A DNA stretch of 64,000 nt from positions 24,494 to 88,493 of the forward strand of contig CAJTWC010000008.1 of the NCBI GenBank assembly GCA_910580185.1. The letters run 5' to 3'. The notes beneath the pieces are model-generated. The model searched no databases, was not told the DNA's origin, and saw only the letters and a program-made list of their open reading frames with translations. The stretch comes from an uncultured Bacilli bacterium (lineage in GTDB: Bacteria; Bacillota_I; Bacilli_A; RF39; UBA660). Every line of letters begins with the position of its first letter. The stretch's first letter is position 1. The position numbers and the translations under genes are program-made. Positions 50,398 through 60,000 of this stretch are shown in pieces.

Positions 50398-51261
50398 ATG
50401 GGCAGTCATAAAAATGAAATAGAACTTTTTTTATTCGATTTTTACATGGGATATACAAGTAAAAGTACATATTATTCACAGTACGAAGAGCTTTTTTTAT
50501 TCTCAAATGAATTATTAAGAGAGTGACCTAAAGAAAGCCTTGATAATAAAAGTATTTTAACATTAACCGCATCAGGAGATCATATTATTAGTAATATTTT
50601 ACAAGATGCAAACAATATAACAGCGTTTGATATAAATGTATTTGCAAAGTATTATGTTGCACTTAAATTAGCGATGATTAAAACATATAATTATAATAAA
50701 TTCACAGATTTATTAAATACGGGTTACGCAACTCGCTGTTATTTATCGGAAAATGGAAAAGTAATAAAAGCAATATTATCTGATGTTAAAAACAATTTAA
50801 CTAAAGATGAAATACTATTTTGGGAAGCATATGTAAATATATGTTTTGGTTGTACAAGATGTAATTTTAAAACACTATATCGTAACACCGGCAATAACTA
50901 TAATATTCAAAATAGTTTATATTCAGATGATGAATATTATAAGGAATTACAATCAAGGCTAAAATACGTAAATATTAATTATATAGATACTAATATATTT
51001 ACAATAAAAGAAAATACCACTAAATATTTTGATTTTATATGTTTAGGAAATTTACTTGGCTGTATGGGAAATAAAGATCAAGTAAAATTGCTTAATTATT
51101 TATATGATTTATTAAAAAAAGGCGGGTCAATATATGCATATGGAGAAGTTTTTAATAATTTTCTACCTACAGAGCTCAGTGTAGGCAATAGATATAGTCA
51201 GCAAGTAACACATACCTCTGATGGAATGGCATATTATTCAAAATATACGAAAAAAGGGTAA
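50398..51261 (+). pseudogene. First of three DUF3419-like proteins, interrupted by an in-frame TGA
   Basis: ATG 50398 follows GAGGAAA. The frame stops at TGA 50524-50526 but continues in the same frame to 51261, 287 codons in total. The continuation starts PKESLDNKSILTLTASGDHI, aligning with PKIDLSNKKVLCVTSSGDHI of the second copy, where Tyr stands at the stop position. The core ASGDHIISNILQDANNITAF resembles the SAM-binding region of DUF3419/BtaA-like proteins. TGA is a normal stop elsewhere (for example at 14119), so this is likely a nonsense mutation. Confidence 0.65.
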
Positions 51262-51270
51262 GTGACATTA

Positions 51271-52200
51271 ATGGAAAATAAAAATATTATGGACGTAAAA
51301 TTTGATATTGAATTACTAAAAAAGTTTTTGATTAAAAAAGATCCTATTAAACTTGAATGTAATAACTATACTAATAGTGGCCAAGGCGATAGAATCTATA
51401 CATTTACTAACGAGGACATGAAATTGTATCCAAAAATAGATTTATCTAATAAAAAGGTTCTTTGCGTAACTTCTAGTGGTGACCACATACTTAACTCAGC
51501 ATTGCAAGGTGCTAAAAATATTACTGGATTCGACATGAATAGATTTTGTAAATATTTTTCAGCGTTTAAGATTGCAACGGTCAAAGCTTATAATTTTAAC
51601 AAATTTAAGTCTACGATGTTAAAAATTCATGATATCGAGCGTGGAATAATACCTTTATCAAAAAATAAAATAGTTATTGATGGCTATTCTAGACTTTTAT
51701 TTGATACTGCAAAATATCTAACCGAAGAAGAATTGTTATTTTTGAATACCTTTTTAGAAGCAATGAAATATGATGAAATTTCTAGGTCTGATTTGTTTTG
51801 GGATGATTCATCTTATTTAAAAAATAATTTATATTTAGAAAAGCAAAATTTTAATATATTAAAACATAACATATTTAATTGTGAAATTAAATATGTTGAT
51901 TGTGCTATCGATATGTTAAATGATTTTTTACCTGATTCTATTTATGATGTTATGTATCTTTCAAATATTTTAGAAAGAGTATATCGATATACCAATTATG
52001 ATATTAATTCGGTTGCAGGTATTTTAAGAAAAATATTGAAAAAGTTAAGTAAAAAGGGAGTTATTTATGATTATGAATTTATGCCGAAAAATCCATCGGA
52101 AGAAGAACAATTTGAAAAACTTTTCAAAAAAAAGCTAAAAATTAATAGAAAAAAATATGGTAGTGATTGGAACCAAGTATCTGAATATAAACTAAAATAA
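51271..52200 (+). CDS. DUF3419-like protein, second copy
   Basis: A 309-residue protein that resembles DUF3419/BtaA-type proteins (SAM-dependent aminocarboxypropyl transfer to lipids in BtaA). It has KKVLCVTSSGDHILNSALQG, where the Gly-Asp region would hold SAM, followed by ITGFDMNRFCKYFSAFKIA, and YDVMYLSNILERV later. Weak overall similarity. The ATG at 51271 is preceded by AAGGG, but GTG at 51262, closer to it, is an alternative start. It follows the broken copy by about 10 bp. Confidence 0.55.
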   Translation: MENKNIMDVKFDIELLKKFLIKKDPIKLECNNYTNSGQGDRIYTFTNEDMKLYPKIDLSNKKVLCVTSSGDHILNSALQGAKNITGFDMNRFCKYFSAFKIATVKAYNFNKFKSTMLKIHDIERGIIPLSKNKIVIDGYSRLLFDTAKYLTEEELLFLNTFLEAMKYDEISRSDLFWDDSSYLKNNLYLEKQNFNILKHNIFNCEIKYVDCAIDMLNDFLPDSIYDVMYLSNILERVYRYTNYDINSVAGILRKILKKLSKKGVIYDYEFMPKNPSEEEQFEKLFKKKLKINRKKYGSDWNQVSEYKLK

Positions 52201-52221
52201 TTATGTTCTGCATATAATATA

Positions 52222-52249
52222 TTGATTAACAAATTTTATATGATAGAAT
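52222..52249 (+). promoter_or_regulatory. Promoter of the third DUF3419-like gene
   Basis: TTGATT (52222-52227), 16 bp, TAGAAT (52244-52249) with TG before it. Confidence 0.55.
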
Positions 52250-52279
52250 ATTAAGATGTTATATGAAAGGATGATTTTT

Positions 52280-53161
52280 ATGGAATTAAGCATAAATGAT
52301 AAATTAAAGTTATTTAGAAATGAAGAACTTTCTAATAAGAAAATAAAAGTTCCTAATAAAAATATAGAAGTAAGCGAATTGACTAAATTTAAAAATTTAG
52401 ATTATGTTTATTTATGGACTAATGAAGACCTTAAGGAATATTATGCTAAAGATATAGTGGATACTAGTGTATTATCAGTTACTGCATCTGGAGATCATCC
52501 ACTTCATGCTGTTTTGGGCGGTGCAAAAGAAGTTCATTCCTTTGATGTTAATGAATTTTCAAAATATTTATCGATGCTCAAAGAAAAACTAATTAAAAAT
52601 GTTTCATATGCTGATTTTAAAAAATACATGGATTATTTACATAAAAAAATTTTTGGAGTCGTTTTAGACGAAGTGGCTTGGTATTTAACTTCTGATGAGT
52701 TAGAATTTTGGGGTAAGTATGTTAAATATTTTGAAAATGAAAATATTAGTTTATTTTTGTTTGGTGGAAGTTGTAGTATTTTAAATAATGCATATTTTAA
52801 TGAAGAACTATATTATAACCTTCAAAAGAAGTTAGGAAATGCTAAAATATATTATCATGATACAGCAGTTGAAAATTTATCAAGAGAATTTAATGGATGT
52901 AAATTCTCTATCATATATTTAAGTAATATATTAGGAAGAATAGAAAAGCCAGTTTCAATGGTAAATAGTGAGGCAACAAAACTTTTAAGTGATTTAGAAT
53001 GTTTATTAGATAATGAAGGTAGAATTTATGATTATAATCTCAGGGTAGCAAACCATGGGTGCTATACTGATGATGCGCTTGATGAAATATTTGATATTAC
53101 ATCACTTGAGGTTGGAACCCAAAAAGATAATGTTTATATATATAGTAAAAAGGGTGAATAA
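52280..53161 (+). CDS. DUF3419-like protein, third copy
   Basis: A 293-residue paralogue of the two preceding genes. Best preserved copy: YLWTNEDLKEYYAKDIVDTS, LSVTASGDHPLHAVLGGAKE, VHSFDVNEFSKYLSMLKEKL and SIIYLSNILGRI. It starts at 52280 behind AAAGGAT. It has a promoter of its own, so the three genes may be differently expressed. A SAM-binding enzyme is inferred from the glycine-rich segment; the substrate is unknown. Confidence 0.58.
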   Translation: MELSINDKLKLFRNEELSNKKIKVPNKNIEVSELTKFKNLDYVYLWTNEDLKEYYAKDIVDTSVLSVTASGDHPLHAVLGGAKEVHSFDVNEFSKYLSMLKEKLIKNVSYADFKKYMDYLHKKIFGVVLDEVAWYLTSDELEFWGKYVKYFENENISLFLFGGSCSILNNAYFNEELYYNLQKKLGNAKIYYHDTAVENLSREFNGCKFSIIYLSNILGRIEKPVSMVNSEATKLLSDLECLLDNEGRIYDYNLRVANHGCYTDDALDEIFDITSLEVGTQKDNVYIYSKKGE

Positions 53162-53257
53162 ATCTGTTTTGTTCATTCTTTTATTTTTGTGATTTTTAAG
53201 TGCAATTTACGATAAATTGTGATAAAATATTCTTATAGTAGGTCATAGGAGGAAGTT

Positions 53258-54967
53258 ATGACAAAGGGATTATACATTGGAACAATTATTGTGGTATTAG
53301 TATTTATTATTTTTTTTGTAATATTTATCATTAAAAATAAGAGAAAAAAAAGATTAATTAATGAACTAGATAAGTTAGAAAAAGAAAAAAACTTGCTTAT
53401 TAACGTACCGGTGTTAAACGAATTATCAAAAGTTGAAGCACTTGTTAAAAACAATTCTAAATTAGAAGAAAGATATAATACGTGGAAACTAAAGTTTGAA
53501 ATAATTGAAAATGAGACGATACCATATATTAATGATATGTTAATTGAAGTTGATTTTTTAATAGATAAAAGCAAATCAAAAGAAATATATGAAAAAATAG
53601 CAGAAGTAGAAATAAAATTATATGAAATAAGAACGAAGATAAAAGGAATAATTTCTGAAATAAAAGAAATAACTTTAAGTGAAGAAAGAAATCGCTCTAC
53701 TGTTATAAAACTTAAAGCTTTATATAGAAAACTAAAGAAAAGGTTTATGGATACAAAAGCTGATTATGAAGAAACCGTTAAGACCATTGAATTACAATTT
53801 GAAACGATCGAAAAACGTTTTGAAGAGTTTGAACAGGTAATGGAAAAAAAAGACTATGAAGAGGTTATATACGTTGTTAAGGGGCTAACTGAAATGTTAG
53901 ATCATATGACGATAATAATTGATGAAATTCCAGAGATTATGCTTATGGGTAAAAACCTTATTCCAAAAAGAACAGAAGATGTATCTTCAGAATATATAAA
54001 ACTTACTAGGGAAGGCTATCAACTTGATTATTTAAACGTTGAATATAACATAGTTGAAACAGAGAAAAAAGTAAATGCTATATTTGATCGTGTTAGGGTT
54101 CTTAATTTAGAAGATGTATCTTTTGAATTAAAAACAATATTAGAATATTATGATTCGTTATTTAATGATTTTGAAACCGAAAAATTAACTAAAAAGTATT
54201 ATGATGAAGGATTAATTAGTTTTGATAAAAAAAGAAGTCATGTTATTAAAGTGTTAACTGCTATTGAAACTAAGCTTCCAGAGATGAAGAAACGTTACAA
54301 TTTAACAGATGAAACACTTGATAATATTAGCTTATTAAAAAAAGAATTTAGTGAAATTGAAAAAGATTATGATAAACTTAAAAACTTAGAAAAAAATCAC
54401 AGTTTTCCTTTTTCTAAATTGAATGCAGAACTTGAAATAATAATGCTTAAATTAACTAAAATGCATGAAAGGTTAAATGGCTTTTTACAAAAGGTAAGTA
54501 ATTTAAAAGATGATGAAGAACGCGCTAAAGGTCAATTAGAAGATATTAAGGTATTATTAAAACAATCTAAATATCAAATAAGAAAGAATAGGTTACCAAT
54601 AATACCTGACGTTTACTATACCGAATTATCTGAAGCATCGGATGCAATAAAAGAAATACAAAAAGAATTATCAAAAAAGCCACTTGATATAGATACTTTA
54701 AACGTACGGGTTGATACCGCAAGAGATCTTGTATTTAAGCTTCATAATACTACTGCTGAAATGGTAAAAGCAGCATTATTATCTGAGTATGCAATAGTGT
54801 ATGGAAATAGGTATAGATCATCTAAAATGGTAATAAATGATGGACTAGTAAAAGCAGAAAAACTATTTTTTAAGGGCGAATATAAAAAATCCTTGGAACT
54901 TAGTATTACAACTCTTGATGTGGTTGAACCTGGTATACATAAAAAAATACTTAATTATAAGAAATAA
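53258..54967 (+). CDS. ezrA: Septation ring formation regulator EzrA
   Basis: A 569-residue protein with an N-terminal membrane helix (residues about 7-26) and a cytoplasmic region formed of long coiled-coil repeats (NELDKLEKEKNLLINVPVLN, TVKTIELQFETIEKRFEEFE, LDHMTIIIDEIPEIMLMGKN, NRYRSSKMVINDGLVKAEKL). This is EzrA, which restrains Z-ring formation to mid-cell and helps link it to the membrane in Bacilli. Full family length. RBS AGGAGG. Confidence 0.93.
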   Translation: MTKGLYIGTIIVVLVFIIFFVIFIIKNKRKKRLINELDKLEKEKNLLINVPVLNELSKVEALVKNNSKLEERYNTWKLKFEIIENETIPYINDMLIEVDFLIDKSKSKEIYEKIAEVEIKLYEIRTKIKGIISEIKEITLSEERNRSTVIKLKALYRKLKKRFMDTKADYEETVKTIELQFETIEKRFEEFEQVMEKKDYEEVIYVVKGLTEMLDHMTIIIDEIPEIMLMGKNLIPKRTEDVSSEYIKLTREGYQLDYLNVEYNIVETEKKVNAIFDRVRVLNLEDVSFELKTILEYYDSLFNDFETEKLTKKYYDEGLISFDKKRSHVIKVLTAIETKLPEMKKRYNLTDETLDNISLLKKEFSEIEKDYDKLKNLEKNHSFPFSKLNAELEIIMLKLTKMHERLNGFLQKVSNLKDDEERAKGQLEDIKVLLKQSKYQIRKNRLPIIPDVYYTELSEASDAIKEIQKELSKKPLDIDTLNVRVDTARDLVFKLHNTTAEMVKAALLSEYAIVYGNRYRSSKMVINDGLVKAEKLFFKGEYKKSLELSITTLDVVEPGIHKKILNYKK

Positions 54968-54981
54968 GAAGGTGTAAAAAA

Positions 54982-55902
54982 ATGAAAGAATGGTTATTAA
55001 GTGATGATGCTAAAAACAAAGTAGGAAGACCAAAGCTTGCTGATAATAGTATATTAAATAAAGCTAAAATTTCAATATGTGTTTGTTTTTTGATTTGCAT
55101 AGTACTTTCCATTTCTTTTGTCGGAGTAATAAGAGACGAATCTCCTTTAAAACTTCTTTATTCAGTTACTTTTGAAAAAGTATTCGGCACAATCGAAAAT
55201 AAAAATGGATTTTTAGTTAATGAATATTATAAAGATAATGATTATGTAATGGAAGTAAAACCTTCTTCTAATGTAGAAAGCTATCAAGGAAATTATAAAT
55301 ATACATTATACAAATTAGCAAATAATCAGTGGGTAGAAGAAGAAAATAAAACCATAAAAAAAGGCACTAAATCTTTTAAGATTAATATAAAATCTGCTTG
55401 TAATAAAAACGTAACATGGAAAATAAAACTGCAGATTACTAATGGCTCTAAAATCCAAAAATCATTTGCGCCTGCGAGTTGGCAGTTTATGGATTCAGAA
55501 GATCAATACTCTAAGTATGCTTATAAGGTATTTACCGTTAAAGGCTATTATAGCCCTATACCAAATGATGAATTAAAGATAGCTAAGAAAAATAACAATA
55601 AGATTACAATTAATACAAAGAAGAATAATCCTAGAACTTTTATTATTAACACTCCAATAAAAGTAAAGTTAAAAGTTAGTTACACTGATTTAAATAAGAC
55701 AATAAAGTTAAAAAGCATAGAAATAACAGATAAAGGGAAAATAACTATTCCAAATTTAAGTAAAATTTCAAATGTTACTTTTAAAATATACGCAGATGAT
55801 GTTGACCGTTATAAACTGGATAATTGGAGTTTAAGTGAGGATAAGACACATATTACTAATACTTATCTTTTGAAGCCAGAAGCAGCATATAAAAACAATT
55901 AG
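54982..55902 (+). CDS. Third VGRPKLAD-motif membrane protein
   Basis: A 306-residue protein: MKEWLLSDDAKNK, VGRPKLAD at residues 14-21, then a single membrane helix (about 30-50) and a large extracellular part of about 250 residues, rich in Lys, Tyr and Asn (YKYTLYKLANNQWVEEENK, NVTWKIKLQITNGSK, ITDKGKITIPNLSKIS). The motif placement before the membrane helix is as in the two genes at 18070 and 19124, although the extracellular parts differ. Codons for the motif differ between copies. It follows ezrA by 15 bp. Function unknown. Confidence 0.65.
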   Translation: MKEWLLSDDAKNKVGRPKLADNSILNKAKISICVCFLICIVLSISFVGVIRDESPLKLLYSVTFEKVFGTIENKNGFLVNEYYKDNDYVMEVKPSSNVESYQGNYKYTLYKLANNQWVEEENKTIKKGTKSFKINIKSACNKNVTWKIKLQITNGSKIQKSFAPASWQFMDSEDQYSKYAYKVFTVKGYYSPIPNDELKIAKKNNNKITINTKKNNPRTFIINTPIKVKLKVSYTDLNKTIKLKSIEITDKGKITIPNLSKISNVTFKIYADDVDRYKLDNWSLSEDKTHITNTYLLKPEAAYKNN

Positions 55903-55925
55903 AAACCAATATGGTTTCTTTTATT
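55901..55925 (+). terminator. Terminator of ezrA operon
   Basis: AGAAACCA (55901-55908), loop ATA, TGGTTTCT (55912-55919), T run. It overlaps the stop. Confidence 0.88.
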
Positions 55926-55980
55926 ATTAAAAAATGGTATCTTAAAAAAGACTTATACATATCTTTTATTAGGTGATAAA

Positions 55981-56823
55981 ATGTTTAAAACGTTTAGTAA
56001 GTTATTATCTATATTATTTTTATTAGTACTTAGTTTTGTATACACTGATAAAGTATTTAGTGAGGCTAAAAAAAGTGATCCGGTTATGAAGGAAATTGTT
56101 AAATATAAAGAAAAAAATAAGGTAAAGCCAATAGAACCAATTATAAAAGATGATGAAATAATACTAGGTATTTCGGGGCTAGAGGTAAATGAGGACAGAT
56201 CTTATAAAAATATGAAAGATGAAAACATATTTAATAAAGATAAACTTGAATACGACAAGATATTGCCTAATACAAGTATAGAAAACTCTTTTGATTATTA
56301 TATTAAAAAGGGAAATAACAAAAATAAATACGTATATTTAATATTTAAGATAGATAGTAATGATAACTTAGATGGTTTGTTATCTTTAATTGCTAAGAAT
56401 AACATAATAGTTAATTTTTTTGTTGATGGTAAGTTTATGGAAGAAAATATAGATACCGGGTTTGCCATAAATAACCTAAATTCTGAGATTTATAATTTGG
56501 GGTATGATGGCAAATATAAAAAGGATACTATAGGTATTACAAATAATTTAATTGAAAGTATTACTTTAAAAGACTCACTATATTGTCTTAATGAAAATAA
56601 AAATGAAGATTATAAAAAGGTCTGTGATAAAAAAAGAATGTACTCGGTAATTCCTAGTATAAATAATCCTAGTATTTCTGAATTAAAAGAAAGCTTAGAA
56701 AATGGTAGTATAATTTCATATAATCTTAATACGTTTGATATTAATGAATTTAATACTATTATAAATTCAATCTCTAAGAAGGGATACGAATTAAAAGGCT
56801 TATCGGAACTAATTATAGAATAA
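55981..56823 (+). CDS. Degenerate polysaccharide-deacetylase-like secreted protein
   Basis: A 280-residue protein with a signal peptide (SKLLSILFLLVLSFVYT) and a C-terminal part with weak resemblance to NodB-type deacetylases (YVYLIFKIDSNDNLDGLLSL, IIVNFFVDGKFMEEN, INNLNSEIYNLGYDGKY). The catalytic Asp of the TFDDG motif and the metal-binding His residues of HTxxHP are absent, so it should not be a working deacetylase. It resembles pseudo-enzymes seen with spore or wall metabolism (inference). Single gene. Confidence 0.55.
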   Translation: MFKTFSKLLSILFLLVLSFVYTDKVFSEAKKSDPVMKEIVKYKEKNKVKPIEPIIKDDEIILGISGLEVNEDRSYKNMKDENIFNKDKLEYDKILPNTSIENSFDYYIKKGNNKNKYVYLIFKIDSNDNLDGLLSLIAKNNIIVNFFVDGKFMEENIDTGFAINNLNSEIYNLGYDGKYKKDTIGITNNLIESITLKDSLYCLNENKNEDYKKVCDKKRMYSVIPSINNPSISELKESLENGSIISYNLNTFDINEFNTIINSISKKGYELKGLSELIIE

Positions 56824-57012
56824 TTTGTTTTTTTAAAATTGTTATGAAAAAGTAACAAGAAAAGAATTATTATTGAATAGGAATCAAGTACTATAAATTA
56901 CTAAAGAATAAAATTTAGAAAATAAGGCATAAAAACAGCGAATTAAGTTGTTTTTTCTTTATTATAAAACAAGAAAATGTTATAATATTAATTGCTGAAG
57001 TAAGGTGATATT

Positions 57013-60000
57013 ATGCATGACAAATTAAAACTTTTTTTAGAAAGAATTAAACTTCCATTAGAGGATTATAAATATTTTAATAACGGTAAGATATTGAAGT
57101 TAAAAATGGATTCATCAAGAAAAAATGGAGTTTTTGTAATACAACTAGAAAACGTTCTTAATGATGACGTTTTATCTTTTATAAACGAAAACATAAAAAA
57201 TGGTTTTCCTGATATGGATTCTATGAGAGCTGAATTCGTGGTTAATAACATTAATTATGATGATATAACAAACTATTATAATAAAGCAATTGAAAATAGT
57301 ACTTTAACAATGCCTATGAAAGAATTATTTAAAGAAAAGAAAGTTACTTCTGAAGGTAAAAAGATGGTTATTGAAGTAGATAATATTGCAGAAGAAAACA
57401 TTCTTAGGAATAATATTACTAGTTTAATAAAGTATTATAACGTACTTGGTTATAATGATATTAAAATAGATGTTATGGTAAATGAAGAAAATGCTATAGC
57501 GGTAAAAAGGGAATTAGAAGAAGCAATGAAAAAGGAAGTTTCTGATGCTCCTAAAAAAGATAATCCAATAATAGTTGGAGATGAAATAAAAGAAGGAAAT
57601 ATTACCAAAATAAACGATATAATAGCTGAAGAAGGAAACGTTACCGTTGAGGCTTATGTATTTGGGGTTGAAGAGTTTGAATCAAGTAAAAGTTCTTTTA
57701 AGATTCTTACGTTTAAAATAAGTGATAATACTGATAGTATATATGCAAAATATTTTACTAAAGATGCCGATTCTTTCAAAAGAGTATCAAAAGCTATGAA
57801 ATCAGGATGGTTTAGAATAAATGGATACGTTAAGCAAGATACGTTTGCAAACGATTTGGTTTTAAATGTTAGAAACGTTATGAAAATACCTTCAAAAGAT
57901 GTTTCTGTAACTGATGATGCTGAGGTAAAAAGAGTAGAACTTCACGCTCATACGATGATGAGTCAAATGGACGGATTAACGAGATTAGATTTAGGTAAAC
58001 ATACTTGTGAACTTGTTACTAATGCTATTAATATGGGATATCGTGGGGTTGCGATAACCGATCATAATGGTTGTCAAGCATTTCCAGTAGCTTATGGTCT
58101 TATTAAGGGGCATAATAAAAAAATTGAAGACCCATCTAAACATTTTAAAGGTTTATACGGAGTTGAATTAACATTGGTTGATGATACTGTTAATATTGTT
58201 GTAAGACCTACTGATGACTCACTTATGGATAATACTTATGTTGTATTTGATACGGAGACAACTGGTTTTAATGCAGCTGGTGGAGATCAAATGATTGAAA
58301 TAGGTGCTGTTAAAATATCTCATGGAGATATTATTGATAGGTTCGACGAATTAATTGATCCAAAAAGACATATTCCGGATAAAATAACAGAGTTAACCCA
58401 AATAACAGATGCGATGGTATCAGGTTGTGATGATGAAGAAGCTGTTACGAAAAGGTTTTTAAAGTGGGCTGGTAATCTACCTATGGTAGCTCATAATGCT
58501 AAGTTTGATATATCATTTATTAGTATGGCTATGAAAAAATATAACCTTGGTGAATTTAAAAACACCGTAATTGATACTTTAGAATTATCTAGAACGCTTG
58601 ACCAAGGTTATGCAAGGCACGGGTTATCTGCTTTAGTTAAAAGGTATAACGTTCCTTGGGAAGAAGATGCTCACCATAGAGCAGATTATGATGCTGAGGG
58701 AACGGCACATGTATTTCATAAAATGCTTGTGAAACTAGATTCTCAAAACTTTGAAAAAATAAGTGATTTGGATAGGTTGGTATCTAAAGATGAAATACAT
58801 AAATTTGGTAGAACATATCATTTTAATGCGATTGCGGTTAATAAGCAGGGTTTAAAAAACATATTTGAAATGATATCACTAGCTAACACGGTTTACATAT
58901 ATAAAACTCCTAGAATACTAAGAAGTGAAGTAGAACGCTTAAGAGAAGGGGTATTAATTGGTAGCGGTTGCTATGAATCAGAAGTATTTACACTAGCTAG
59001 AAGTAAGGAAGGCGAGGAACTTACTAACATAATTAACTTTTATGATTATGTAGAAGTGCAGCCTCCAGAAGTATATAATCATTTGTTACAATTAGGAGAC
59101 TTTAAGAGCGAAGAAGAATTAAAAGCTCATATTAAAAAGGTTGTACAAGCAACTAAAGAAGCAGGTAAAATGATTGTTGCAACGGGTGATGTACACCATT
59201 TTAAGAAAGAAGATAAAATATATCGTGAAATAATAGTAAATCAAAAAGTACCTGGTGGTGGAAGACATCCGCTTGCAAAAAAAGACATCAAAGAAATACC
59301 ATCACAACATTTTAGAACGACTAATGAAATGTTAGATGATTTTGCGTTCTTAGGTAGTGAATTGGCTTATGAAATAGTTGTTACTAACACTAATAAAATG
59401 CTTGATATGGTAGATGAAATAGAAGTTATTATTGACACTCACGGAATACCATTTTCTCCAAGAGTAAAATCAGATGATGGAAAGGAGTATCTTGATTGCC
59501 CAAGAGTTGTAACGGATTTAGTTTATAATAAGGCAAAAGAATGGTATGGCAATCCACTTCCTTATAACATAGAAGAACGTATTGCGATGGAACTTTATGG
59601 TAATATTGTATATAAAACGTGTGAAGAAAACATAAAAAAAGATAATCCGAATATCAGCGAAGAAGAACTAATAACAAAGACGTTTGCTAATCTTCATGAT
59701 ATTATATTAAAAGGTTTTGATGCGGTTAAAGAATTACTTAGAAATTATTTTAAAAACAACTGGGATGAAGAACTTGGTGAGCTTAATGATGACTCTTTAG
59801 ACAAAAAAGTAGCGAAAGAACTAGGAGGAATCATTGGGGGAGGATTTGATCCAATATATTTAATTTCACAAAGACTTGTTAAACACTCTAATGATGAAGG
59901 ATATTTGGTTGGTTCCCGTGGATCTGTTGGATCTTCGTTTGTTGCTACGATGATGGGTATAACAGAAGTAAACCCACTTCCAGCACACTATAGGTGTACT

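Noticed and set aside
50398..51261. TGA read as Trp (mycoplasma-type code)
   Set aside because: TGA is the natural stop of several genes, for example at 14119 and in the ATGA overlap at 9132-9135, and Trp is encoded by TGG throughout.
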